Below are positions 28,620-37,587 of a stretch of DNA of 43,515 nt, in pieces. The translations under genes were made by a program, and so were the position numbers. The stretch lies in assembly GCF_018390635.1 (NCBI RefSeq), contig NZ_JAHBGE010000080.1:1-43515 (forward strand), given 5' to 3'. Each line of letters starts with the position of its first letter. Position 1 is the stretch's first letter. Below the pieces are notes generated by a model. It was given only the letters and a program-made list of their open reading frames with translations. It was not told where the DNA came from and did no database searches. Origin of the DNA: Ancylobacter lacus (GTDB lineage Bacteria; Pseudomonadota; Alphaproteobacteria; Rhizobiales; Xanthobacteraceae).

Positions 28620-29219
28620 ATGGCGAAAGTTCTCGTTCTCTACTACTCGACCTACGGCCACATCGAGACCATGGCGAACGCCGTTGCGGAAGGCGCCCGC
28701 GAAGCCGGTGCCACCGTCGACGTCAAGCGCGTGCCGGAGACCGTGCCGGAAGAGGTGGCGAAGGCCAACCACTTCAAGCTGGACCAGGCGGCGCCGGTTG
28801 CCACCGTCGACGACCTGAAGAACTACGACGCCATCATCTTCGGCTCGGGGACCCGCTTCGGCACCGTCGCCTCGCAGATGCGCAGCTTCATCGACCAGAC
28901 CGGCGGCCTCTGGTTCACCGGCGCGCTGGTGGGCAAGGTCGGCTCGGTGTTCACCTCTTCCGCCACCCAGCATGGCGGCCAGGAGTCGACGATCCTCGGC
29001 TTCATCCCGACCCTGCTTCACCACGGCATGGTCGTCGTCGGCCTGCCCTATGCCTTCCAGGGCCAGATGGGCCTGGACGAGATCAAGGGCGGCTCGCCCT
29101 ATGGCGCCTCCACCCTCACCGACGGCGACGGCTCCCGGCAGCCTTCCGAGGTCGAGCTGGCGGCCGCCCGCTTCCAGGGCAAGCATGTCGCGACCGTGGC
29201 GGGCAAGCTCGCCGCCTGA
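28620..29219 (+). CDS. wrbA: NAD(P)H:quinone oxidoreductase, flavodoxin-like WrbA
   Basis: This 199-residue cytoplasmic flavoprotein carries out two-electron reduction of quinones with NAD(P)H and FMN, which limits formation of radicals. The FMN phosphate loop is at the N-terminus ([20 protein letters not shown]) and the WrbA-specific insertions follow ([39 protein letters not shown]). The C-terminal [15 protein letters not shown] is also family-typical, and the length is exact for the family. AGGAG lies 8 bases before the ATG. It stands as a single gene converging with tgt, separated by repeated hairpins. Confidence 0.95.
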   Translation: MAKVLVLYYSTYGHIETMANAVAEGAREAGATVDVKRVPETVPEEVAKANHFKLDQAAPVATVDDLKNYDAIIFGSGTRFGTVASQMRSFIDQTGGLWFTGALVGKVGSVFTSSATQHGGQESTILGFIPTLLHHGMVVVGLPYAFQGQMGLDEIKGGSPYGASTLTDGDGSRQPSEVELAAARFQGKHVATVAGKLAA

Positions 29220-29309
29220 GGCAGGGCTCTCCGCCTGAGGCGGGGCCCCACATTCAAGCGTCCGCTGCGCGGGTCGGCCTGGACCACCGGGCCGCACGGC
29301 GGGCGCCCT

Positions 29310-29375
29310 GGACACGCGGCCGGGGAAACCCGGCCGTCTGCGGGACACGCGGCCGGGGAAACCCGGCCGTCTGCG
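29310..29375. repeat. Tandem 33-bp duplication, each copy a GAAA-loop hairpin
   Basis: Two identical 33-base units (29310-29342 and 29343-29375) each contain CGGCCGGG-GAAA-CCCGGCCG, a perfect 8-bp stem with a GNRA-type tetraloop. They lie between the convergent wrbA and tgt genes, where they may act as a transcription barrier in both directions, although no T run follows. Just before them, CCGCCTGAGGC occurs twice (from about 29212 and 29230), the first copy including the wrbA stop codon. Confidence 0.85.
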
Positions 29376-29388
29376 TTCTGGCGCGGCG

Positions 29389-30522
29389 TCAGCGGGGCGG
29401 AAGATCGCCGCGCGTCCAGCCTTCCCTCACCTGCGCCCGGTAGGCCTCGAAGCGCCCCTCGGCGATGGCCGCGCGGATGCCGGCCATCAGGCTCTGGTAA
29501 TAGGCGAGGTTCACCCAGGTCAGCAGCATCGACCCCAGCATCTCCTCGCAGCGCACGAGATGGTGGAGATAGGCGCGGGAATAGTCCCGTGCCGCCGGGC
29601 AGTCGCTTTCCGCATCGAGCGGCCGCGGATCGTCGGCGTGGCGCGCGTTCTTCAGGTTGATCTTGCCGAACCGGGTGAAGGCCTGGGCGTGGCGCCCGGC
29701 ACGGGTCGGCATCACGCAGTCGAACATGTCGATGCCCCGCGCCACGCTTTCCAGAATGTCGTCGGGCGTGCCGACCCCCATGAGGTAGCGCGGCTTGTCG
29801 GCCGGCAGCACCGGCCCCACGGTCTCGATCATGCGCAGCATGACGTCCTGCGGCTCGCCCACCGCCAGCCCGCCGATGGAATAGCCGGGAAAGCCGATAT
29901 CGACGAGGCCGCGGGCGGATTCGATCCGCAGTTCGGGGTCGTCGCCGCCCTGCACGATGCCGAACAGCGCCCGCCCCTCCGGCTGGCTCTCGAAGGCCCG
30001 CTTGCTGCGCTCCGCCCAGCGCAGGGACAGCCTCAGCGCCCGGGCGATTTCGTCCTTCGGGGCGGGCAGGCGCACGCATTCGTCGAGCTGCATCTGGATG
30101 TCGGCGCCGAGCAGCCCCTGGATCTCGATGGAGCGCTCCGGCGTCAGCTCGAAATAGGCGCCGTCGACATGGGAGCGGAACGTCACCCCCTTCTCGCTCA
30201 TCTTCCTGAGGCTCGCCAGCGACATCACCTGAAAGCCGCCGGAATCGGTGAGGATCGGGTGCGGCCAGCGGGCGAATTCATGCAGCCCGCCCAGCGCCGC
30301 CACCCGCTCCGCCCCCGGCCGCAGCATGAGGTGGTAGGTGTTGCCGAGGATGATGTCGGCGCCGAGCTCCCTCACCTGCGCGGGATACATGCCCTTCACC
30401 GTGCCGGCGGTGCCCACCGGCATGAAGGCCGGGGTGCGGATGACGCCGCGCGGCGTTTCGATCTCGCCGAGGCGGGCGGCGCCGTCGGTGGCCTTCAGGG
30501 TGTAGCGGAAAGGTTGGGTCAT
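29389..30522 (-). CDS. tgt: tRNA-guanine transglycosylase with altered zinc site
   Basis: This 377-residue TIM-barrel enzyme exchanges guanine 34 of GUN-anticodon tRNAs for preQ1 in queuosine synthesis. The catalytic aspartate D93 in LTDSGGFQ and the MFDCVMPTR segment with the nucleophile region are intact. In E. coli the zinc ligands are C302, C304, C307 and H333; aligning the conserved [10 protein letters not shown] block puts S306, C308, A311 and V337 here, so three of the four are missing. I checked these codons in the DNA (AGC, TGC, GCA, GTG). The gene follows queA by 9 bases, as is common in alphaproteobacteria, and ends towards the tandem hairpins. Confidence 0.94.
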   Translation of the reverse strand: MTQPFRYTLKATDGAARLGEIETPRGVIRTPAFMPVGTAGTVKGMYPAQVRELGADIILGNTYHLMLRPGAERVAALGGLHEFARWPHPILTDSGGFQVMSLASLRKMSEKGVTFRSHVDGAYFELTPERSIEIQGLLGADIQMQLDECVRLPAPKDEIARALRLSLRWAERSKRAFESQPEGRALFGIVQGGDDPELRIESARGLVDIGFPGYSIGGLAVGEPQDVMLRMIETVGPVLPADKPRYLMGVGTPDDILESVARGIDMFDCVMPTRAGRHAQAFTRFGKINLKNARHADDPRPLDAESDCPAARDYSRAYLHHLVRCEEMLGSMLLTWVNLAYYQSLMAGIRAAIAEGRFEAYRAQVREGWTRGDLPPR

Positions 30523-30531
30523 GGCAGGCTT

Positions 30532-31641
30532 TCAGGGCAGCAGCAGGCAGGCGTCGCCATAGGAATAGAAGCGATAGCCCTCGGCGATGGCATGGGCATA
30601 GGCCTGCTTCTGTGCCTCATGGCCGATGAAGGCGGCGACCAGCATCACCAGCGTCGAGCGTGGCAGGTGGAAATTGGTGAGCATGCCGCCGACGCAGCGG
30701 AAGCGGGTGCCCGGCGTTATGAAGATGTCGGTCTCGCCGCGCCAGGCGGAGAGCTGGCCGTCCTCGGCCGCCGCGCTCTCCAGCAGCCGCGTCGCCGTGG
30801 TGCCGACCGCGACCACCCGGCCGCCCGCGGCCCGGGCCGCGTTCAATGCCGCGGCCGTCTGCGCGGAAATCTCGCCCCACTCGGCGTGCATCCGGTGGGC
30901 GGCGGTGTCCTCCGCCTTGACCGGCAGGAAGGTGCCGGCGCCGACATGGAGCGTCACCCGGTGGGTGGCGATGCCGCGCGCGGCCAGCCGGTCGATCAGC
31001 TCCGGCGTGAAGTGCAGGCCCGCCGTCGGCGCGGCGACCGAGCCTTCGGCGCGGGCGAACATGGTCTGGTAATCCGCCCGGTCCTGCGCATCGTCGGGCC
31101 GCCTGGCGGCGATGTAGGGCGGCAGCGGGATATGCCCGATCGCGGCGATGGCGGCATCGAGCGCCGCGCCGGCCAGCGCGAAGCGCAGCGTGATCTCGCC
31201 ACCCTCGCCCTTGCCGACGATGTCGGCGTCGAGCCCGGCGCCCTCGGCGCCGCTGAAATGGATATGGTCGCCGGGAGCGAGCCGCTTGCCCGGGCGCGCC
31301 AGCGCCAGCCAGCTATCGGGTCCGAGCCGCTTGTGCAGCATGGCCTCGACCGCGACGCCCTCGCCCTGCGAGGCCGCACGGCGGCGCACGCCGTCGAGCC
31401 GGGCGGGAACGACGCGGGTGTCGTTGACGACCAGCACGTCGCGCGGACCGAGCCAGTCGGGCAGATCGCGCACGTGAGCGTCGGTCAGTCCGGCCTGGGT
31501 CGGCGCCGCCGGCTGCGATGCGCCAGCTCCGCCTCGGGGGGCGGGGCGGACGACCAGCAGACGCGCGGCATCACGCGGGGATACCGGGCGCAGCGCGATC
31601 CGCTCGGGCGGAAGCTCGAAATCGAACAGGTCGACGCGCAT
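30532..31641 (-). CDS. queA: S-adenosylmethionine:tRNA ribosyltransferase-isomerase
   Basis: This 369-residue enzyme transfers and rearranges the ribosyl part of S-adenosylmethionine onto preQ1 in tRNA to give epoxyqueuosine, the step after Tgt. Family landmarks are [17 protein letters not shown] at the start, [36 protein letters not shown] and the C-terminal [21 protein letters not shown] and [11 protein letters not shown]. The ATG at 31641 gives the family N-terminus; the upstream 23 residues of the open frame are not family-like. A linker of about 15 residues rich in glycine, alanine and proline (after VVRPAPR) makes it slightly long. Confidence 0.95.
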   Translation of the reverse strand: MRVDLFDFELPPERIALRPVSPRDAARLLVVRPAPRGGAGASQPAAPTQAGLTDAHVRDLPDWLGPRDVLVVNDTRVVPARLDGVRRRAASQGEGVAVEAMLHKRLGPDSWLALARPGKRLAPGDHIHFSGAEGAGLDADIVGKGEGGEITLRFALAGAALDAAIAAIGHIPLPPYIAARRPDDAQDRADYQTMFARAEGSVAAPTAGLHFTPELIDRLAARGIATHRVTLHVGAGTFLPVKAEDTAAHRMHAEWGEISAQTAAALNAARAAGGRVVAVGTTATRLLESAAAEDGQLSAWRGETDIFITPGTRFRCVGGMLTNFHLPRSTLVMLVAAFIGHEAQKQAYAHAIAEGYRFYSYGDACLLLP

Positions 31642-31769
31642 CTGGCTGGGGGTCCGGTACCGAAAGAACGATCCCGGAGACGGCGCAGGGCCGCTCCGGG
31701 AGGCTCGCAATGTTCAGGGCAGGCCCCGCGACGCGCGGCGTCCGCAGGGCCACCGACGTTGGGCCGCCA

Positions 31770-32222
31770 TCACGCGGCGGTCTTGGCCGAGACGATCTTG
31801 TCGGGGTTGCTGACCGGCTCGCCGCGCTTGATCTTGTCGACATTCTCCATGCCCTCGATCACCTCGCCCCACACGGTGTACTGGCCGTCGAGGAAGGAGG
31901 CGTCGGCGAAGACGATGAAGAACTGGCTGTCGGCCGAATCCGGGTGCTGGGCGCGGGCCATGGAGACGGCGCCGCGCACGTGGCGGCCCTTGTTGAACTC
32001 CGCCTTCAGGTTCTTGCCCGAGCCGCCGCGGCCGGTGCCGGTGGGGTCGCCGGTCTGGGCCATGAAGCCTTCGATGACACGGTGGAAGACCACGCCGTCA
32101 TAAAAGCCGCTATTGGCCAACTCGGTGATCCGCGCCACGTGGTTGGGGGCGAGGTCGGGACGCAGGCGGATCTTCACCGGGCCCTGGGTGGTCTCGAGCA
32201 GCAGGATGCTCTGATCGCTCAT
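31770..32222 (-). CDS. ppiB: Cytoplasmic cyclophilin-type peptidyl-prolyl isomerase
   Basis: This 150-residue cyclophilin speeds cis-trans isomerisation of proline peptide bonds. The active-site block VVFHRVIEGFMAQTGDPTGTG is complete, including the catalytic arginine, as are AMARAQHPDSADSQFFI and YTVWGEVIEGMENVDKI. No signal peptide is present, so it should stay in the cytoplasm, in contrast to the cyclophilin encoded just upstream. AAGGAG lies 6-7 bases before the ATG. Confidence 0.95.
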   Translation of the reverse strand: MSDQSILLLETTQGPVKIRLRPDLAPNHVARITELANSGFYDGVVFHRVIEGFMAQTGDPTGTGRGGSGKNLKAEFNKGRHVRGAVSMARAQHPDSADSQFFIVFADASFLDGQYTVWGEVIEGMENVDKIKRGEPVSNPDKIVSAKTAA

Positions 32223-32279
32223 CGTGGTCTCCTTACATAAACGTCGGGAACGGGGTCGGCGCCGCGAGGCGGCACCGGC

Positions 32280-32852
32280 TCACTTGTCGGCGGCCACCTT
32301 CATGGTGACGATCTTGTCGGGGTTGCGGACCGGCTCGCCGCGCTTCAGCTTGTCGACATTCTCCATGCCCGACACCACTTCGCCGACCACCGTGTACTGG
32401 CCGTTGAGGAAGGAGGCGTCGCCGAAGCAGATGAAGAACTGCGAATTGGCGCTGTCCGGCGAGGAGGCCCGGGCCATGCCCACCGTGCCGCGCTTGAACG
32501 GCACCTTGGAGAACTCGGCCGGAAGGTCGGGATATTTCGAGCCGCCGGTGCCGTTGCCGAATTCGCCGTCACCGGTCTGGGCCATGAAGCCCTCGATCAC
32601 CCGGTGGAACGGCACGTTGTTGTAGAAGCCCTCGCGGGAGAGCTGCTTGATGCGCTCGGCATGCTTGGGGGCAATGTCCGGGCGCAGCACGATCGTCACG
32701 GGTCCCTTGGTGGTCTCCATGATGATGGTGTTCTGCGGGTCGGGCTTGGCCGACTGGGCCAGCGTCGGGCCGGCCTGGAACAGCGCCACGGCAGCGAACA
32801 CCGCGACGGCGGCTGCCGTCGTGGCGAAGGCGGGGATGAGGCGTCGGAACAT
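32280..32852 (-). CDS. ppiA: Exported cyclophilin-type peptidyl-prolyl isomerase
   Basis: This 190-residue cyclophilin has a signal peptide (hydrophobic stretch at about 8-26, cleavage near A32) and so acts in the periplasm, helping proline isomerisation in exported proteins. The catalytic FHRVIEGFMAQTGDGEFGNGTGG, MARASSPDSANSQFFI and YTVVGEVVSGMENVDKL blocks are intact. It is closely similar to the cytoplasmic copy 57 bases downstream, which suggests an old tandem duplication. The coaD gene precedes it by 47 bases. Confidence 0.94.
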   Translation of the reverse strand: MFRRLIPAFATTAAAVAVFAAVALFQAGPTLAQSAKPDPQNTIIMETTKGPVTIVLRPDIAPKHAERIKQLSREGFYNNVPFHRVIEGFMAQTGDGEFGNGTGGSKYPDLPAEFSKVPFKRGTVGMARASSPDSANSQFFICFGDASFLNGQYTVVGEVVSGMENVDKLKRGEPVRNPDKIVTMKVAADK

Positions 32853-32899
32853 CGGGGCTTCACTCCGGTGTGGAAGAAGACGGAACAGGCGCCGCGGGC

Positions 32900-33403
32900 T
32901 CAGCCGCGACGGAGCCGGGTGGCGAGTTTCTCCCGCACGACGGCCGGCACGAAGGCGGAGACATCCCCGCCCATCGCCGCGATCTGCCGCACGAGCGTGG
33001 CGGTGATGGGGCGGGCGATCGGGGAAGCGGGCAGGAACACGGTCTGGATGTCGGGTGCCAGCACGGCGTTCATGCCGGCCATCTGCATTTCATAGTCGAG
33101 GTCGGTGCCGTCGCGCAGGCCCCGGATGAGCAGGCTCGCCCCGTTCCGGCGCGCCGCGTCGACCACCAGGTCGTCGAAGGTCACGCAGTCCAGCACCGCG
33201 CCTTCGGCCTCGGCGATGGGCGCGAACACCGCACGCAGCATTTCCAGCCGCTCCGCGGCCGGGAACAGCGGGGTCTTGCCGGGATGCACACCGACCGCCA
33301 CGATCAGCCGGTCCGACAGCCGGGCGGCCGCGCGCGCGACTTCGACATGGCCGTTGGTCGGCGGGTCGAACGAACCGGGGTAGAAGGCAATGCGGGCGCT
33401 CAA
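32900..33403 (-). CDS. coaD: Phosphopantetheine adenylyltransferase
   Basis: This 167-residue enzyme joins ATP and 4'-phosphopantetheine to give dephospho-CoA, the fourth step of coenzyme A synthesis. The nucleotidyltransferase signature SFDPPTNGH (with the TxGH motif) is at the N-terminus. [26 protein letters not shown] and the C-terminal [11 protein letters not shown] follow. No ATG is available at the family start; a TTG at 33403 with AGGGA 7 bases upstream gives the expected N-terminus ([13 protein letters not shown]) and the usual length. A further upstream TTG would add 16 unrelated residues. Confidence 0.95.
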   Translation of the reverse strand: MSARIAFYPGSFDPPTNGHVEVARAAARLSDRLIVAVGVHPGKTPLFPAAERLEMLRAVFAPIAEAEGAVLDCVTFDDLVVDAARRNGASLLIRGLRDGTDLDYEMQMAGMNAVLAPDIQTVFLPASPIARPITATLVRQIAAMGGDVSAFVPAVVREKLATRLRRG

Positions 33404-33555
33404 TGGCGGTTCCCTGATCTGCTGGGCAAAGGCCAGACGGCACGAAAGCAAGGCGGCGCCTGCCTTCGTCGATGCGCGGGATGGTTAGCCGTGTCCGCCG
33501 TCCGGCGCAAGCGCGCTCACAACCGCATGGCGGCGGCCCGCGCGGCGGCGGCCGC

Positions 33556-33882
33556 TCAGGCGGCGGGGGTCCAGCGGAAAGCGAGCGGCGCCTCGCGGAA
33601 GGCGAGGCGGTCCAGATGTCGCTCGACCACGCCCTTCATCGGCTCCAGCGCCGTCTCGGACGCGGCTTCGAGCCGCAGCCCCAGCGTCCCGGCACCCACC
33701 CGCAGCTCCAGCCTGACGCTCTCCGGCAGTTCCACCGTTCCCTCTTCCGGGGTGAAGGAGACGGCGAACCTGTGGCTCCAGTGCTTGCAGAGCTGCTGGA
33801 GGTAGCGGCTGGCGTGGGCGGTCGGCACGTTGCAAACGGCCGCCACAATGGCGGGGCGGTTGGTCGGGACGGTTTCGGTCAT
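33556..33882 (-). CDS. DUF2218 family protein
   Basis: This 108-residue protein resembles the DUF2218 family: the region NVPTAHASRYLQQLCKHWSHRF, then a beta-rich centre and the C-terminal ALEPMKGVVERHLDRLAFRE. Members elsewhere often sit beside siderophore or metal genes, but the biochemical role is not established. No signal peptide or membrane helix. AAGGA lies about 8 bases before the ATG. It follows the LOG-family gene by 50 bases on the same strand and precedes coaD by 152 bases. Confidence 0.8.
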   Translation of the reverse strand: MTETVPTNRPAIVAAVCNVPTAHASRYLQQLCKHWSHRFAVSFTPEEGTVELPESVRLELRVGAGTLGLRLEAASETALEPMKGVVERHLDRLAFREAPLAFRWTPAA

Positions 33883-33932
33883 GACCCTGTTCCTTCGGTT
33901 TGCCCCCCGAAGCGCGGCCCGTGGCGGGCCGC

Positions 33933-34514
33933 TCAGCGCTCGTCCCGGCCGATCCATTTGGTGACGCTGGGGGCCTCGTAGGCCCGCAGCGCCGCGAAGA
34001 GGGCGGCGGGGTCGCGTGCCTCGATCAGCATGCGGCGATGCTGCGGCCGCATGAAGGCTTCCGCCTCGGCGTGGTCGAGGAACGCCAGCAGCCCGTCGTA
34101 ATAGCCGGCGACGTTCATGACGGCGCACGGCTTGGTGTGGTTGCCGAGCTGGGCCCAGGTCCACACCTCGAACAGCTCTTCCAGCGTCCCAGCGCCGCCG
34201 GGCAGCGCGACGAAGCCATCGGAGAGCTCCGCCATCAACGCCTTGCGCTCGTGCATCGAGCGCACCACGCGAAGGTCGGCGAGCCCGCGATGGGCGACTT
34301 CCTTCTCCACCAGCCGCTGGGGGATGATGCCGATGACCTCGCCCCCGGCCGCGAGCGCGGCATCGGCGAGCGCCCCCATCAGCCCGACCGACGAACCGCC
34401 ATAGACAAGGCCGATGCCCTCCCGGGCGAGGGCGCCGCCGAGTTCCCGCGCCGCGGCCAGATAGTCCGGCCGGAGCCCGGGATTGGAACCGAGGAAGACA
34501 CACAGACGGCGCAT
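33933..34514 (-). CDS. LOG family protein (TIGR00730, nucleotide monophosphate phosphoribohydrolase type)
   Basis: This 193-residue Rossmann-fold protein has the two LOG motifs: the PGGxGTxxE signature as PGGAGTLEE and the upstream MHERKALM with its conserved arginine and lysine. Plant and bacterial LOG enzymes release cytokinin bases from riboside monophosphates, and bacterial members also cleave AMP. The N-terminus MRRLCVFLGSNPG and GLVYGGSSVGLMGALADAAL match the family. Its real substrate in this bacterium is unknown. Confidence 0.9.
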   Translation of the reverse strand: MRRLCVFLGSNPGLRPDYLAAARELGGALAREGIGLVYGGSSVGLMGALADAALAAGGEVIGIIPQRLVEKEVAHRGLADLRVVRSMHERKALMAELSDGFVALPGGAGTLEELFEVWTWAQLGNHTKPCAVMNVAGYYDGLLAFLDHAEAEAFMRPQHRRMLIEARDPAALFAALRAYEAPSVTKWIGRDER

Positions 34515-34544
34515 GGGCGGACATCCAGCAGCATGAGGCAGACA

Positions 34545-34573
34545 GGCGCGGAGACGGCAGGTCTCCCCGCGCC
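34545..34573 (-). terminator. Hairpin downstream of gyrA
   Basis: GGCGCGG-AGAC (34545-34555) pairs with GTCT-CC-CCGCGCC (34561-34573), with a two-base bulge and a five-base loop. It lies about 30 bases after the gyrA stop and before the LOG-family gene. No T run follows on the minus strand, so it may be a weak terminator or an RNA end-protecting structure. Confidence 0.45.
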
Positions 34574-34604
34574 CGGTGTCGGGATGATGACGGGCGGCCC
34601 GCCG

Positions 34605-37349
34605 CTAGGCCCCGCCCTCCAGCCCGGCCTCCTCGTCCTCTTCCGTCACCCGCTCGACCGAGACCACCTTTTCGTCCTCGGCGGTGTCGAACACGATCAC
34701 TCCCTGGCTGCCGCGCCCGACGATGCGGATGCCGTTGACCGGGCAGCGGATGAGCTGGCCGCCATCGGTCACCAGCATGATCTGGTCGCCCTCCTCCACC
34801 GGGAACGACGCCACCAGCGGGCCGTTGCGCTCGTTCACCGCCATGGCGACGATGCCTTTGCCGCCGCGCCGGGTGGTGCGGTACTCATAGGACGAGGTGC
34901 GCTTGCCGTAGCCGTTTTCCGACAGGGTGAGGATGAACTGTTCGGCCGCGCTCATCATGGCGTAGTCGATCTGGCCGACATCGCCCCCGGCGGCGGCTTC
35001 CGTCGCCTCCTCGGCCTCGGCCTCGATCATCTCCTCGGCGCCGTTCTCGGCACCGTTCTGCCCGCGACGCACCGCGTTGGCCTGGCGGATATATTCCGCC
35101 CGCTGCTCCGCGGTCGCCTCGACATGACGAATGATCGCCATGGAGATGAGACGGTCGCCCTCCTCGAGCTGGATGCCGCGCACGCCCATGGAATCGCGCC
35201 CCTTGAAGACGCGCACTTCCGTGGTGGGGAAGCGGATGCACTGGCCGCGCGCCGTCGTCAGCAGCACGTCGTCGCCCTCGGTGCAGAGCTGGACGCCGGC
35301 GATGGCCTCGCCCTCCTCCAGCTTCATCGCGATCTTGCCGTTGCGGTTCACATTGGTGAAGTCCGACAGCTCGTTGCGCCGGATCGTGCCGCCGGTGGTG
35401 GCGAACATGATCTGCAGGCGGTCCCAGGCCGCCTCGTCCGGCAGGGCCATGATCGAGGTGATGCGCTCATCGGGCGCCAGCGGCAGGATGTTGACCAGCG
35501 CCTTGCCGCGGGCCTGCGGCGCGGCGATCGGCAACCGCCAGACCTTGAGCTTGTAGACCTGCCCCTTGGAGGAGAAGAACAGCACCGGGGCGTGGGTGGA
35601 GGCCACGAAGAGGCGGGTGACGAAGTCCTCGTCCCGCGTCTGCATCGCCGAACGCCCCTTGCCGCCGCGGCGCTGCGCCCGGTAGGTCGACAGCGGCACG
35701 CGCTTGACATAGCCGGCGTGGGACACGGTGACGACCATGTCCTCGCGCGCGATGAGGTCCTCGTCGTCGAAATCGCCTTCGGCCTCGACGATCTCGGTGC
35801 GGCGCGGGGTGCCGAATTCGGTGCGGATCGCGACCAGCTCTTCCTTGACGATCTCGCGGACCCGGGCGCGGCTTTCGAGGATGCCGAGATATTCCTTGAT
35901 CTCGGCGGCGATGGTGTCGAGCTCGTCGGCGATCTCGTCGCGGCCCAGCGCGGTGAGACGCTGCAGCCGCAGGTCGAGAATGGCGCGCGCCTGCTCGGCG
36001 GAAAGCCGGTAGGTGCCGTCGTCCTGCAGGCGGTGGCGCGGGTCGTCGATCAGGGCAATGAGGGGCGCGACATCCATCGCCGGCCAGTTGCGCGCCATCA
36101 GCAGGTCGCGCGCGGTCTGCGGGTCGGGCGAGGTGCGGATGGTGCGGATCACCTCGTCGATGTTCGCCACCGCGATGGCGAGGCCGACCAGCACATGGGC
36201 GCGATCGCGCGCCTTGCGCAGCAGGAACTTGGTGCGCCGGGTGATGACCTCTTCCCGGAAGGCGATGAAGGCGGTGAGCAGGTCGTGCAGCGTCATCACC
36301 GCCGGCTTGCCGCCGTTCAGCGCCACCATATTGGCGCCGAAGGAGGTCTGCAGCGCAGTCATGCGGTAGAGATTGTTGAGGACGACGTCGGCCTGGGCGT
36401 CGCGCTTGATCTCGAACACGACCCGCAGGCCCTCGCGGGAGGATTCGTCGCGGATTTCGGCGATGCCTTCCAGCCGCTTTTCCCGCACCAGCTCGGCGAT
36501 GCGCTCGATCATCGTCGCCTTGTTCACCTGATAGGGAATCTCGGTGACGATGATGGCGTCGCGGTCCTTGCGGATCTCCTCGATCGTGGCGCGGGCGCGC
36601 ATCACGATGGAGCCGCGGCCGGTGAGATAGGCCTGGCGGATGCCGGCGCGGCCGAGGATGAGCGCGCCGGTGGGGAAATCCGGGCCGGGGAGGAGGTCGA
36701 GCAGCCGCTCCGCCTCCATGTCGGGCTCGTCCATCAGCGCGACGCAGGTGTCGATCACCTCGCCGAGATTATGCGGGGGAATGTTGGTGGCCATGCCCAC
36801 GGCGATGCCGCCGGCCCCGTTCACCAGCAGGTTCGGGAACCGGGCGGGGAGCACGGTCGGCTCCTGCTCGCGGCCGTCGTAATTGTCCTGGAAGTCGACC
36901 GTGTCCTTGTCGAGATCGTCGAGCAGCGGCATCGCCGGGCGGGCGAGGCGCACCTCGGTGTAGCGCTCGGCCGCGGGCGGGTCGCCGTCGATGGAACCGA
37001 AATTGCCCTGCCCGTCGATGAGCGGCAGGCGCATCGAGAAGTCCTGGGCGAGGCGCACCAGCGCGTCGTAGATCGCCTGGTTGCCGTGCGGGTGATACTT
37101 GCCCATCGTGTCGCCGGTGACGCGGGCCGACTTGTTGTAGGCGCGGTCGGGCGTGTAATTGTTCTCCCGCATCGAGAACAGGATGCGGCGGTGCACCGGC
37201 TTCAGCCCGTCGCGCACATCCGGCAGCGCGCGGGAAACGATGACGCTCATGGCGTAATCGAGATAGCTGCGCGAAAGCTCGTCGGTGATGTTGACGGGCC
37301 GCACGTCCGAGGGAGAGCTGTCGCCGGGCTTTTTATCGGAATCGGACAA
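34605..37349 (-). CDS. gyrA: DNA gyrase subunit A
   Basis: This 914-residue subunit breaks and rejoins DNA in the type II topoisomerase that adds negative supercoils. The catalytic tyrosine is Y130 (RYTEVRL), and the GyrA box QRRGGKG is at 559-565 at the start of the DNA-wrapping domain. The quinolone region reads [10 protein letters not shown], with N90, Q91 and D95 at the places of E. coli D82, S83 and D87. An acidic, alanine-rich insert (about residues 770-805) lies between wrapping-domain blades. The start is TTG at 37349: an in-frame TGA lies two codons upstream and the family N-terminus begins shortly after. The ribosome site is weak and sits against a hairpin. Confidence 0.96.
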   Translation of the reverse strand: MSDSDKKPGDSSPSDVRPVNITDELSRSYLDYAMSVIVSRALPDVRDGLKPVHRRILFSMRENNYTPDRAYNKSARVTGDTMGKYHPHGNQAIYDALVRLAQDFSMRLPLIDGQGNFGSIDGDPPAAERYTEVRLARPAMPLLDDLDKDTVDFQDNYDGREQEPTVLPARFPNLLVNGAGGIAVGMATNIPPHNLGEVIDTCVALMDEPDMEAERLLDLLPGPDFPTGALILGRAGIRQAYLTGRGSIVMRARATIEEIRKDRDAIIVTEIPYQVNKATMIERIAELVREKRLEGIAEIRDESSREGLRVVFEIKRDAQADVVLNNLYRMTALQTSFGANMVALNGGKPAVMTLHDLLTAFIAFREEVITRRTKFLLRKARDRAHVLVGLAIAVANIDEVIRTIRTSPDPQTARDLLMARNWPAMDVAPLIALIDDPRHRLQDDGTYRLSAEQARAILDLRLQRLTALGRDEIADELDTIAAEIKEYLGILESRARVREIVKEELVAIRTEFGTPRRTEIVEAEGDFDDEDLIAREDMVVTVSHAGYVKRVPLSTYRAQRRGGKGRSAMQTRDEDFVTRLFVASTHAPVLFFSSKGQVYKLKVWRLPIAAPQARGKALVNILPLAPDERITSIMALPDEAAWDRLQIMFATTGGTIRRNELSDFTNVNRNGKIAMKLEEGEAIAGVQLCTEGDDVLLTTARGQCIRFPTTEVRVFKGRDSMGVRGIQLEEGDRLISMAIIRHVEATAEQRAEYIRQANAVRRGQNGAENGAEEMIEAEAEEATEAAAGGDVGQIDYAMMSAAEQFILTLSENGYGKRTSSYEYRTTRRGGKGIVAMAVNERNGPLVASFPVEEGDQIMLVTDGGQLIRCPVNGIRIVGRGSQGVIVFDTAEDEKVVSVERVTEEDEEAGLEGGA

Positions 37350-37360
37350 GGATCAGTCTT

Positions 37361-37381
37361 TTCTTTCGTGACGCGAAAGAA
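37361..37381 (-). promoter_or_regulatory. Hairpin next to the gyrA start codon
   Basis: TTCTTTCG (minus 37381-37374) pairs perfectly with CGAAAGAA (37368-37361), with a five-base loop. It ends 11 bases before the TTG start. The purine-rich AAAGAAAAGAC, the only possible ribosome-binding stretch, is partly inside the stem, so the fold could limit translation. Confidence 0.6.
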
Positions 37382-37587
37382 CTCAATACCCGATTCCGCG
37401 GCGCGGCGCCAGTTTCGCGCGCTTTGGCGGCAGGCTAAAACGCATTTGAATTCAATGCCTTAGAATGCGTTGTGGACGCCTTTGCGCAAAGATGTCCGAA
37501 GCATGGCGCGGCAGGTCTTCCAATACCTCCCGAAAGGTGAGACCGGCTCCCCGCCCGAGCGTCGGCCGATGAGCGGGAGGCACCGGC
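37382..37587. other. Intergenic region upstream of gyrA
   Basis: This less GC-rich stretch presumably holds the gyrA promoter. It contains an inverted repeat ACGCATT/AATGCGT around 37440-37470, enclosing a 10-base palindrome TTGAATTCAA. I could not fix a -35/-10 pair. The right end (37575-37580) is GGGAGG, the ribosome site of the frameshifted gene that follows. Confidence 0.5.

Noticed and set aside
29310..29375. CRISPR-like repeats
   Set aside because: The two units are directly adjacent with no spacer, and there are only two; this is a simple tandem duplication.
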